Of a DNA stretch of 16,486 nucleotides, positions 7,908 through 14,091 are shown piece by piece; the stretch's first letter is position 1; each line of letters starts with the position of its first letter. The DNA is taken from NCBI GenBank assembly GCA_030612965.1, contig JAUWMW010000019.1, forward strand, positions 1 through 16,486. The letters run 5' to 3'. A model generated the notes under the pieces. It saw only the letters and a program-made list of their open reading frames with translations. It ran no database searches and was not told the DNA's origin. Position numbers and translations under genes: made by a program. The stretch is from a bacterium (GTDB lineage Bacteria; Zixibacteria; MSB-5A5; GN15; FEB-12).

Positions 7908-9113
7908 TCACTTTGTTTTGGCATACTGCTCAACCAGAAACTCGGCGATCTTCTCGAAACCGTTGATAGGACGTCTCCCCCATCCCGCTTGCGTCATCTC
8001 AATAAGCGGGCCGGTCGTGTGTCGTCCATTGACCTGTGTTCCCAGGTCACGAGCTTCATTAATCGTATCCAAAGGTTTGGCTACGCCGGCAGATATCATA
8101 TGCTCACGATTCAGCGGCGCAAAGGACCCTATCTCCGGACCGACGATAAACATCGGCAGTCCCAGACCCAGCGCCCAGTTGCTGCGTTCATGAGCCGGGG
8201 CCACAAAGTAATCAAACTCCGGAAAGAACTGGGCCGTGCGGTGCGCGAGTTCGCGACGAGAGGCAAAAGTCACTATTGAGATCAGATCGGGTTTTGGCGC
8301 CATCGGTTCGCGATCATCCAGAATTGAAAAGCGAAGCTCTCGGCGTTCGAAGCAGGTGACGCAGCCTCGTTGAAATCGACCGCCGCGTTGGGCGAACACT
8401 ATGGCGCGCCCTCCGGATCGCACTATCGACTCAATGGCCGACGTCAACATCTTAACGTGTGACTTCGGTTCGGCCCCCGAAGAGAAGAACGCACCCGTCC
8501 GCCCCTCAATACTGCGCAGGCGCTCCATGCGGCTCTCATAGGCATCCTCGGCCTGCCTTACCAGCGACAGTTCAATGCAAAGTCCGGTAACGACAACATC
8601 CTTCGGCGCATAGCCTGAGTCTACAAAGGCCCGAGCCGTCTTCTCGGTCGGCGCCAAAACCCTGGAAGCGCCGCGTACCAGTGACTCTGAGGGTGCAGCC
8701 AGTTCCCCGTGCTGATAGATCAACTGCTGCTTTCCCTTCAGGATCGCCACCAGAATGGGATGGGCTACCACCAGCGGCCATGGTCGCGACACATAGGCGC
8801 GAGCAATCGACCGCCCCAGCAATCGCAGCATGACTCCCGGTCGGTTGTAATCGGCATCGTTACGCACACGATTATACAAGCGACCGCCGGGGCCGCCGGA
8901 GGAACCGACATGATATAGTCCCTTAGCCAGTCTCCATGCCAACATCGACAAACCGCTCGAAACGGTGAACACGTCGGTCTCACCGCGAACCAGACCGATT
9001 TCCCCCCGACGAACCAACGCTTCGATGATACCGTCGAGGTAAGATGGATGTCCGCGTCCGATGTTGGTATACAGGAACTCGATCCGCGGCAGCTGTATAT
9101 GCGTTTCTCTCAT
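7908..9113 (-). CDS. GT-B-fold glycosyltransferase-like protein (MurG / MGDG-synthase type)
   Basis: 401 residues, no signal peptide, predicted cytoplasmic or membrane-associated. The N-terminus RIEFLYTNIGRGHPSYLDGI (10-29) has the first beta strand and the G-x-GH-type loop found at the acceptor side of MurG and monogalactosyldiacylglycerol synthases. A mid-domain boundary is seen near 150-178 (VLAPTEKTARAFVDSGY, then VVVTGLCIE). The C-terminal half ends with a donor-site-like stretch (about 298-345: PEFDYFVAPAHERSNWALG, LGLPMFIVGPEIGSFAPLN, REHMISAGVAKPL), matching the pattern of an acidic residue, GLP, then N and a helix used by UDP-sugar transferases. By family knowledge it would move a sugar from a nucleotide donor to a lipid or other acceptor; the substrate cannot be told from sequence. 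It could instead be an inactive or related GT-B protein. It is convergent with the secreted pair and divergent from the pcm-like gene. The start has no strong ribosome binding site. Confidence 0.65.
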   Translation of the reverse strand: MRETHIQLPRIEFLYTNIGRGHPSYLDGIIEALVRRGEIGLVRGETDVFTVSSGLSMLAWRLAKGLYHVGSSGGPGGRLYNRVRNDADYNRPGVMLRLLGRSIARAYVSRPWPLVVAHPILVAILKGKQQLIYQHGELAAPSESLVRGASRVLAPTEKTARAFVDSGYAPKDVVVTGLCIELSLVRQAEDAYESRMERLRSIEGRTGAFFSSGAEPKSHVKMLTSAIESIVRSGGRAIVFAQRGGRFQRGCVTCFERRELRFSILDDREPMAPKPDLISIVTFASRRELAHRTAQFFPEFDYFVAPAHERSNWALGLGLPMFIVGPEIGSFAPLNREHMISAGVAKPLDTINEARDLGTQVNGRHTTGPLIEMTQAGWGRRPINGFEKIAEFLVEQYAKTK

Positions 9114-9270
9114 AGGCTGTTACCGGTAAAGATAACCCTACCAACGTCGCCAGTCAATTCCGAGTCGACGGCTGACAAAAATAGACCTTGAGGTTTGGCA
9201 ACCAGTGTTGCAGATTAGAAGCATCGGGCGCCGCGGACAAACCTCGGCGGTAAAATCGGAGAACACAAAT

Positions 9271-10008
9271 ATGGCCCTGTCAAAGTTACATTCAAATGTC
9301 ACGCTGATGGCGATAGCCCTGATCGCTGTCGCCTCCGCCTGTAAGTCCGATCAAGCCGAGAACACCAGGGATTGGACAGGAGCCCGTCAGTCGATGGTCG
9401 CGTCCCAAATCAAGGCGCGCGGCATTTCTGATCCGAGAGTGCTGGCCGCCCTCGCCAAGGTAGAGAGACACCTGTTTGTTCCGAAGGGATACCGTGCGCA
9501 GGCCTACCGGGACCACCCGTTGCCGATCGGCGAGAATCAGACAATTTCGCAACCGTACATAGTGGCCCTGATGACCGAACTGCTGGAGTTGGATGGCGAT
9601 GAGAAAGTACTCGAGGTCGGCACCGGTTCCGGTTACCAGGCTGCGGTACTGGCCGAAATCACGACCGAGGTCTATACTATCGAGATAGTCAAACCGTTGG
9701 CTGAGCGATCCGAGAAGGTGTTGGACTCACTCGGATACGATAACATCACCGTCAGGTGTGGCGACGGTTACGCCGGCTGGGAGGAGCAGGCGCCGTTTGA
9801 TGCTATCATTGTCACTTGCGCGCCGTCGGAGATCCCACAACCGCTGTTGGAGCAGTTGGCCGACAGCGGACGAATGGTCGTGCCGGTTGGTGACTTCTGG
9901 CAGGAGTTGATGTTGATCCAAAGATTCGGTGATGAGATTCGCCGCACCAACGTGATACCGGTCAGGTTCGTACCCATGACAGGTGAGGGGGTCAAGGGTC
10001 AGAAATAG
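9271..10008 (+). CDS. pcm: Protein-L-isoaspartate O-methyltransferase with lipoprotein-type signal peptide
   Basis: 245 residues. Repairs isoaspartyl residues in damaged proteins by S-adenosylmethionine-dependent methylation. Family motifs are all present: LFVPKGYRAQAYRDHPLPIG (68-87) followed by ENQTISQPYIV, SAM-binding motif I VLEVGTGSGYQAAVLAE (113-129), GDGYAGW (164-170), and FDAIIVTCAPSEIPQPLLEQL (176-196, shown as its key residues) leading to MVVPVG. I chose ATG 9271 over the longer GTG frame at 9205 because GGAG (9258-9261) lies 9 bp upstream and because the protein then begins with MALSKLH, a hydrophobic core VTLMAIALIAVA and Cys24 in VASAC. This is a lipobox-like signal, though with Ala rather than Leu at -3. 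Typical bacterial Pcm is about 210 residues and cytosolic; the extra N-terminus is export-like, so periplasmic or membrane-anchored action is predicted. Confidence 0.92.
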   Translation: MALSKLHSNVTLMAIALIAVASACKSDQAENTRDWTGARQSMVASQIKARGISDPRVLAALAKVERHLFVPKGYRAQAYRDHPLPIGENQTISQPYIVALMTELLELDGDEKVLEVGTGSGYQAAVLAEITTEVYTIEIVKPLAERSEKVLDSLGYDNITVRCGDGYAGWEEQAPFDAIIVTCAPSEIPQPLLEQLADSGRMVVPVGDFWQELMLIQRFGDEIRRTNVIPVRFVPMTGEGVKGQK

Positions 10009-10049
10009 GATCGCCTGACCGGCACCTGTATTTCCAGCTTGGCGATCAC

Positions 10050-10079
10050 AAAAAAGACCGGCGGTGGCTCGCCGGTCTT
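10050..10079 (-). terminator. Intrinsic terminator of cheW
   Basis: On the minus strand a perfect 10-bp stem (AAGACCGGCG, 10054-10063, pairing with CGCCGGTCTT, 10070-10079; six-base loop) is followed immediately by a run of six T (complement of 10050-10055). It lies about 33 bp past the cheW stop. For the convergent pcm-like gene the same hairpin lacks a T run but may still act in both directions. Confidence 0.88.
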
Positions 10080-10111
10080 GATCACGATTCGCTAACGAAG
10101 TAATTAGGAAT

Positions 10112-10609
10112 CTAACTTGTAACCCCCGACATCTCATTGACGTCGATCACTTTTGACAGATCGAGGAAGATCAACAACCGATCCTCGAGCTTAGCCACAC
10201 CCTTGATATACTCGGAGTTGATACTGGCCACAATCTCGGGCGGCGGCTCGATGGTGTTCGCCGGCAGACGCAACACTTCGGAAACCGAGTCGACTACCAT
10301 CCCCATAATGTTGCCGCTGATATCAACGACGACAATGCGAGTGTTCTTGTCGTACTCCTTTTCCTCCATGTTGAAGCGCTTGCGCAGATCGACAATGGGG
10401 ATCACTTTGCCACGCAGATTGATAACGCCTTCGACATAGTGCGGCGCCTGCGGGACGCGTGTAATCTCAACCATTCGGTTGATCTCCTGTACCTTCAGGA
10501 TATCCACCCCAAACTCCTCCGAACCGATATTGAACGAAACGAGCTGCAAGAGCTCTCCCGTCTGCGCGCTGAAGGCTCCATCAGTTTTTTCGAGGATGTT
10601 AGAATCCAT
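10112..10609 (-). CDS. cheW: Chemotaxis coupling protein CheW
   Basis: 165 residues, a single CheW domain that couples methyl-accepting chemoreceptors to the histidine kinase CheA in the cytoplasm. Recognised from the ordered motifs LQLVSFNIGSEEFGVDILKV (21-40), QEINRM..ITRVPQAPHYVEGVINLRGKVIPIVDLR (shown in outline, 41-76, with the conserved NLRGKVIP core), RIVVVD (91-96), GMVVDSVSEVL (103-113), and a C-terminal IKGVAKLEDRLLIFLDL pattern. About 15-20 extra residues precede the domain. The start at 10609 has AAGGA (10616-10620) 6 bp upstream. No other chemotaxis gene is in the window, so this is a solitary copy; a sigma-28-type promoter upstream and an intrinsic terminator downstream make it a single-gene transcript. 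Confidence 0.97.
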   Translation of the reverse strand: MDSNILEKTDGAFSAQTGELLQLVSFNIGSEEFGVDILKVQEINRMVEITRVPQAPHYVEGVINLRGKVIPIVDLRKRFNMEEKEYDKNTRIVVVDISGNIMGMVVDSVSEVLRLPANTIEPPPEIVASINSEYIKGVAKLEDRLLIFLDLSKVIDVNEMSGVTS

Positions 10610-10646
10610 AACACGTCCTTTTCAGTGTATTAGTATCATGCCCTTA

Positions 10647-10673
10647 TTTTCGGCGGTAATTGTCCAAAACTTA
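10647..10673 (-). promoter_or_regulatory. Sigma-28 (FliA)-type promoter of cheW
   Basis: Reading the minus strand, TAAGTTTT (10673-10666), 11 bp, then GCCGAAAA (10654-10647). The FliA consensus is TAAAGTTT-N11-GCCGATAA; the -10 half matches 7 of 8, the -35 half 6 of 8, and the spacing is exact. Predicted transcription would start near 10640, giving a leader of about 30 nt that contains the AAGGA ribosome binding site. The match to a chemotaxis gene adds functional support. Confidence 0.72.
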
Positions 10674-11006
10674 GTCTATCTGCCCGATGATCTGACGTTT
10701 CGTTGACCATCCTGTTCTCCTACCCTTTGTTCCCCTCCAGGATACAGTCCTAACTCGGGATACAATTCAAGCCCTTTGTCCGTTATCGAACCGATCCCGC
10801 AGAAGCTTTACTAGTTCATTGGCAACAGCCCCTCCTATGGCTTCACGTAACAAAAAATGCTCAAATTGCGGACAGACAAACAGTGGCGTCATTACTGCAG
10901 GTTTCGTCGAGACAGGTCATGGCCTTATCTTACAGGGCAATCGACCAACTTGGTGAGGCCGGCCGGTTCGGCGTCCTGAGAGTCCGGTAGCCGGGGTTGC
11001 GACGAT
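10674..11006. other. Mostly empty intergenic stretch between cheW and the DUF72 gene
   Basis: About 330 bp upstream of the cheW promoter and downstream of the DUF72 stop. The only candidate gene is the doubtful 39-codon frame at 10837-10956, described separately. GGATACA occurs twice (about 10740 and 10759) without obvious meaning. I see no convincing terminator for the DUF72 gene; short GC palindromes such as CCGGCTACCGG (minus strand, about 10985-10995) are weak. Confidence 0.3.
10837..10956 (+). CDS. Doubtful 39-residue frame with a CxxC zinc-ribbon-like start
   Basis: The peptide begins MASRNKKCSNCGQTNSG and ends QGNRPTW. The CSNCG knuckle after a basic N-terminus resembles half a zinc ribbon, but there is no second cysteine pair. 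There is no ribosome binding site (CAGCCCCTCCT precedes the ATG) and codon use gives little support. It may be a chance frame, a true small protein, or the remnant of a truncated zinc-ribbon gene. Confidence 0.18.
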   Translation: MASRNKKCSNCGQTNSGVITAGFVETGHGLILQGNRPTW

Positions 11007-11762
11007 TTACTCGTTGAGCAGTTCGATCATCCGTCGGGCGGTACTTGGTGCATGACCCGAATAGTGGTTGTTGAAGAAAGCGAATAGGTCCTGCCCATCA
11101 GCGGTTAACCGACCGATGACGTCCCGCCACCAGCACAGGTCTTCTTCACGGTCAATGCGGACATAGCTGAAGTCGTCCGGTATCTTCTTGCGATCGCCGA
11201 GAAATCTCAGATAGTGAAAATCGGCGGTGGCAATCTCCCGGCGGGGCATCCACGGATGGTCGATCAGAGCCAGGGCGATGTTCCTAACGGTCAGCAGGTC
11301 GAACAGTTCCGGCAATTCCAACCACGCTTTGTTGCGTAGTTCCACAGCAATACGAAGATCACTCGGCATGGCCTCAATCAGCCGCTGCAGAGTCGCGAAC
11401 TCGACCGGTTTGAAGTTGTACGGGAACTGTAAGAGAAGCGGACCCAGGTGATCACCGAACCCTCTCATAACCTCTGTGAACGCAGCCGCGGTGTCGAGCC
11501 GCTGTGGCAGGTCACCCTCGTGGGTCACTGTCCAAGGGAACTTGGCCGTAAAGACAAACTGATCGCGGCCCTGGGCAGCCCACTTCTTGACGGTGGCGGC
11601 TGAGGGTATTCGATAAAACGTCGCATCTATCTCCACGGTGGAGAAAACCGAGGAATAGCACGTCAGGAAGTCAGCCGCCGGACAAAACTGCGGATAGAAA
11701 TTCCCCAGCCAATCCTTGTAGCTGAAACCGGCTGTTCCGATCCTGATCCGACCTTTGCTCAT
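11007..11762 (-). CDS. DUF72 family protein (YecE-like)
   Basis: 251 residues from ATG 11762, cytoplasmic, TIM-barrel-like family of unknown biochemical role. Family signatures are clear: GTAGFSYKDWLGNFYP (9-24), VEIDATFYRIPS (43-54), FTAKFPWTVTHE (71-82), LLLQFPYNF (109-117), VELRNKAW (140-147), and the C-terminal FAFFNNHYSGHAPSTAR (228-244). A longer frame to 11828 adds 22 residues (MIIGANNLNI...) that do not belong to the family, so I chose the internal ATG, where the family's first strand (RIRIGTAGF) begins at once; its ribosome binding site (TGGAT) is weak. Divergent from the aminopeptidase gene, with which it shares a 143-bp promoter region. The family assignment is secure; no function should be assumed. 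Confidence 0.92.
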   Translation of the reverse strand: MSKGRIRIGTAGFSYKDWLGNFYPQFCPAADFLTCYSSVFSTVEIDATFYRIPSAATVKKWAAQGRDQFVFTAKFPWTVTHEGDLPQRLDTAAAFTEVMRGFGDHLGPLLLQFPYNFKPVEFATLQRLIEAMPSDLRIAVELRNKAWLELPELFDLLTVRNIALALIDHPWMPRREIATADFHYLRFLGDRKKIPDDFSYVRIDREEDLCWWRDVIGRLTADGQDLFAFFNNHYSGHAPSTARRMIELLNE

Positions 11763-11841
11763 GGTAATCCAGTAACAGTCAAAGGTGCTTTTGGTTCTGA
11801 TGTTTAGGTTGTTAGCGCCAATTATCATTTGGCAGGCGGTG

Positions 11842-11870
11842 TTGCATCAAGCAGCGTTATGTTGTATTCT
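11842..11870 (+). promoter_or_regulatory. Possible promoter of the aminopeptidase gene
   Basis: TTGCAT (11842-11847), exactly 17 bp, TATTCT (11865-11870): a moderate match to the sigma-70 consensus, placed 35 bp before the ATG at 11906. No other pair of hexamers in the 143-bp divergent gap is better. A small palindrome GCCAA/TTGGC (about 11817-11833) just upstream might be an operator, but is short. Confidence 0.3.
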
Positions 11871-11905
11871 TGGAACTGAAATACTGACGCCGAAAGGGAA
11901 TAGAA

Positions 11906-13045
11906 ATGAAGGACAAACGCAACGAAATCCTGGCCCGACAACTGTTGGAGTACTCGGTGAAAATTCAGCCGGGTGAAGTACTGTACCTTGAGATCAAAGG
12001 CAAAGAGACGCTGGAGTTGGGCAAGCAGATTATCCGACTGGCCACCGAGAAAGGTGCGGTGCCGTTCTGGTACTATAATGACGAATCGCTTATCCGCCAG
12101 TGGGTCGGCAAGGCGGGCGACGATCAGTTCAGAAAACAGGCGGAACTGCACCTGGAGTTGATGACGCGGGCCGATGCTTATATCGGTTTGCGCGGGTCCG
12201 ACAATCCGTTTGACCTGGCCGATATCGATCCCAGGCAACTGGAAAAGCAGAACAAGCTGTTCTACAAGCCGGTGCATCTCGAGGAACGAGTCAAACGCAC
12301 TCGCTGGGTGGTGCTTCGTTATCCCAATAACGCCATGGCCCAGTTGGCTGAAACCTCGCAGGAGAAATTCGAGGATTTCTACTTCGAGGTCTGCTGCGCC
12401 GATTATGCCATGATGTCCAAAGCCCAGGATAAGCTGGCGGCCCTGATGGATGCCACCGACAAGGTGCAATTGAAGAGTCCCGGCACCGACCTGACCTTCT
12501 CCATTAAAGGTATCCCCTACGAGAAGTGTGACGGCCTGCGCAACATTCCGGACGGTGAAGTCTACACTGCGCCGGTGCGGGATTCTATTAACGGTGTTAT
12601 CACGTATAACACTCCCTCACTCTACCAGGGCTTCGTGTACAATGACATCTCCTTCACCTTTGAGAACGGTAAGATCATCAAGGCGACCTGTTCCGGCGAC
12701 AACGAAAAGCTCAACAAGATCCTGGACACCGACGAAGGCGCTCGGTACATCGGCGAGTTTGCCATCGGTGTCAACCCCTTCATCATACACCCGATGAAGG
12801 ACACTCTCTTTGACGAAAAGATCGCCGGCTCCATCCATCTCACACCGGGACAGTGTTACGATGAAGCGCCCAATGGCAACCAGTCGACGATCCACTGGGA
12901 CCTGGTGTTGATTCAACGCACCGACTACGGCGGCGGCGAACTGTACTTCGACGACAAACTCGTCCGCAAGGACGGCGTGTTCACCGATGCCGATATGGAG
13001 AAATCGTTCTCAGCTGAGAACCTGCGCTCCAAGGCCTTGGCGTAA
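11906..13045 (+). CDS. M29 family metallo-aminopeptidase (AmpS/PepS type)
   Basis: 379 residues, the usual family length, cytoplasmic, removes N-terminal amino acids from peptides using a two-metal centre. The N-terminal domain (about 1-190) has the family features (ILARQLLEYSVKIQPGE, the aromatic patch at 156-168). The C-terminal metal-binding domain carries all five expected ligands: Glu218 (NIPDGEVYTAP), Glu284 (IGEFAIGVNP), His311 (FDEKIAGSIHLTPGQCY), His330 and Asp332 (STIHWDLV). The start is supported by AAAGGGAA (11893-11900), 6 bp upstream of the ATG. It is divergent from the DUF72 gene, and the rubrerythrin-like gene lies 83 bp downstream past a GC-rich hairpin. The role is probably peptide turnover. 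Confidence 0.95.
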   Translation: MKDKRNEILARQLLEYSVKIQPGEVLYLEIKGKETLELGKQIIRLATEKGAVPFWYYNDESLIRQWVGKAGDDQFRKQAELHLELMTRADAYIGLRGSDNPFDLADIDPRQLEKQNKLFYKPVHLEERVKRTRWVVLRYPNNAMAQLAETSQEKFEDFYFEVCCADYAMMSKAQDKLAALMDATDKVQLKSPGTDLTFSIKGIPYEKCDGLRNIPDGEVYTAPVRDSINGVITYNTPSLYQGFVYNDISFTFENGKIIKATCSGDNEKLNKILDTDEGARYIGEFAIGVNPFIIHPMKDTLFDEKIAGSIHLTPGQCYDEAPNGNQSTIHWDLVLIQRTDYGGGELYFDDKLVRKDGVFTDADMEKSFSAENLRSKALA

Positions 13046-13070
13046 CGGTGGTGGAGCTGTAAACAGACCC

Positions 13071-13095
13071 GAGGCGCCGCCAAAACCGGCGCCTC
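13071..13095 (+). terminator. Strong GC-rich hairpin between the aminopeptidase and rubrerythrin-like genes
   Basis: GAGGCGCCG (13071-13079) pairs perfectly with CGGCGCCTC (13087-13095) around the loop CCAAAAC. It starts 25 bp after the aminopeptidase stop, but no T run follows, and the next gene begins 33 bp later. It may terminate or attenuate transcription, or protect the 3' end of the first message; no separate promoter for the next gene is evident. Confidence 0.5.
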
Positions 13096-13128
13096 AGTGA
13101 GATCGTCAAGTTGATCTATGGAGACGTT

Positions 13129-13638
13129 ATGGACATAATCAAGTTTGCGATGCAGATGGAACTCGATGGCCAGGCCTTCTATGAAAAAGGTGCAGCCGCT
13201 ACCGATAACCCGCAATTGAAGGAAGTGCTTTTGACTCTTGCTGAAGAAGAGCAGAAGCACTACCAGGTGTTCAAGAGCATGTCTGATGGTAACCTGACTG
13301 CAGCCGAGAGTAGTTTGGGTGAGAAGTCCGGGACGCCGGCTTTGACCAAATCGATGTTCCGGCAAATGGCTGAGGGCAACGTGGAGACGTTGGGCGGTGA
13401 AGATGTGCGAGAGCTATGGGAGAAGGCGGTTGAAATCGAAGAAAAGTCCGAGAAGATGTATCGTGACGCCGCTAATGAAGAAGATGATGAAACCCGTCGG
13501 GACCTGTTGCGGCGGATAGCTGACGAGGAAAAGAACCATATTTACCTGGTAGACAACATGCTTTCGTTCATTAAGGACCCCTCCACCTTTCTCGCCTCGA
13601 CTCAATACCAGAACTTCATGAGTTGGGAGGGGCGCTAA
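13129..13638 (+). CDS. Rubrerythrin-type ferritin-like diiron protein without a rubredoxin domain
   Basis: 169 residues from ATG 13129, predicted four-helix bundle. Two E-x-x-H motifs are visible, E41QKH44 and E134KNH137, together with helix-1 Glu11 (MELDGQAFYEKG) and the corresponding helix-3 Glu104 (VEIEEKSEKMYRDA). This is the ligand set of a ferritin-like diiron site. No C-terminal CxxC rubredoxin module is present, unlike classical rubrerythrin; a spacer of about 45 residues separates the two helix pairs. By family it would act in peroxide removal or iron handling in low-oxygen cells. I chose ATG 13129 rather than the TTG at 13111 because GGAG (13120-13123) sits 5 bp upstream of it. Its end converges on the lipoprotein gene, 27 bp apart. 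Confidence 0.88.
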   Translation: MDIIKFAMQMELDGQAFYEKGAAATDNPQLKEVLLTLAEEEQKHYQVFKSMSDGNLTAAESSLGEKSGTPALTKSMFRQMAEGNVETLGGEDVRELWEKAVEIEEKSEKMYRDAANEEDDETRRDLLRRIADEEKNHIYLVDNMLSFIKDPSTFLASTQYQNFMSWEGR

Positions 13639-13665
13639 GCAGGCGTAGCAGCAGGTCCTCGCAGT

Positions 13666-14091
13666 TTATTTTCGCTCGACCTCACCCGGTTCAAACCGTT
13701 TCAGCAACCACCGATCGTGCTGGTAGATATAGGTCAGGATCAGCGGCCGGTCTCTGGTCCGGCTGCTGTCCATAACAAAGCAGTCGATTCGCGCATTGTC
13801 ATTGGTGTAGGTAATCTCACCCACCGCGAACTGCCGGAATTCAAAACCGCCATCCGGGCCGTAAGCGAACCGCAGAAGCGAATCGGAGTTCTGGTTATTG
13901 TCAAGAATCTGAACCGACAACAGTGAATCGATAGCCGCCCGGTTCTGAGTTTCGACGGCCTCTTGCAAGCTGAATAATCTGGCTTTCAGTATCGGGATAT
14001 GATTCCGAGCCGGCGGTTTCTTCTCAGCGCAACTCCCCAGAATCAAGAGGGAGGCCAGCAGCCCTGTCAGATAAGCTCGTGACGTTCTCAT
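13666..14091 (-). CDS. Small lipoprotein of unknown function
   Basis: 141 residues. A lipoprotein signal peptide is clear: MRTSR, hydrophobic YLTGLLASLLI, lipobox LGSC with Cys21. The mature part starts with a helix (ILKARLFSLQEAVETQNRAA, 34-53) then IDSLLS, followed by a beta-rich half (FEFRQFAVGEITY, IDCFVMDSS, LILTYIYQHDRWLLKRFEPG). A helix followed by a curved sheet with a 'RWLLKRF' final strand is reminiscent of NTF2-like or DUF4440-like folds, but this is only a fold impression. Its ATG overlaps the stop of the upstream 469-residue lipoprotein gene (ATGA), so it is likely translationally coupled to it. It is the last gene of the rlmN operon. Confidence 0.82.
   Translation of the reverse strand: MRTSRAYLTGLLASLLILGSCAEKKPPARNHIPILKARLFSLQEAVETQNRAAIDSLLSVQILDNNQNSDSLLRFAYGPDGGFEFRQFAVGEITYTNDNARIDCFVMDSSRTRDRPLILTYIYQHDRWLLKRFEPGEVERK

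Noticed and set aside
7908..9113. Reading the glycosyltransferase-like gene as MurG itself
   Set aside because: The donor-site pattern and N-terminal loop are similar, but no division or peptidoglycan genes are nearby and the sequence lacks the full MurG signature; only a fold-level call is justified.
9205..9270. Longer GTG start for the isoaspartate methyltransferase
   Set aside because: Adds 22 residues ahead of a well-formed signal peptide and lacks a ribosome binding site, whereas ATG 9271 has GGAG at good distance.
11763..11828. Longer start for the DUF72 protein
   Set aside because: The added 22 residues are outside the family, have no ribosome binding site and would use up half of the divergent promoter gap.
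11825..12469. 214-codon minus-strand frame overlapping the aminopeptidase
   Set aside because: Antisense to a gene with all five metal ligands in place; no independent support.
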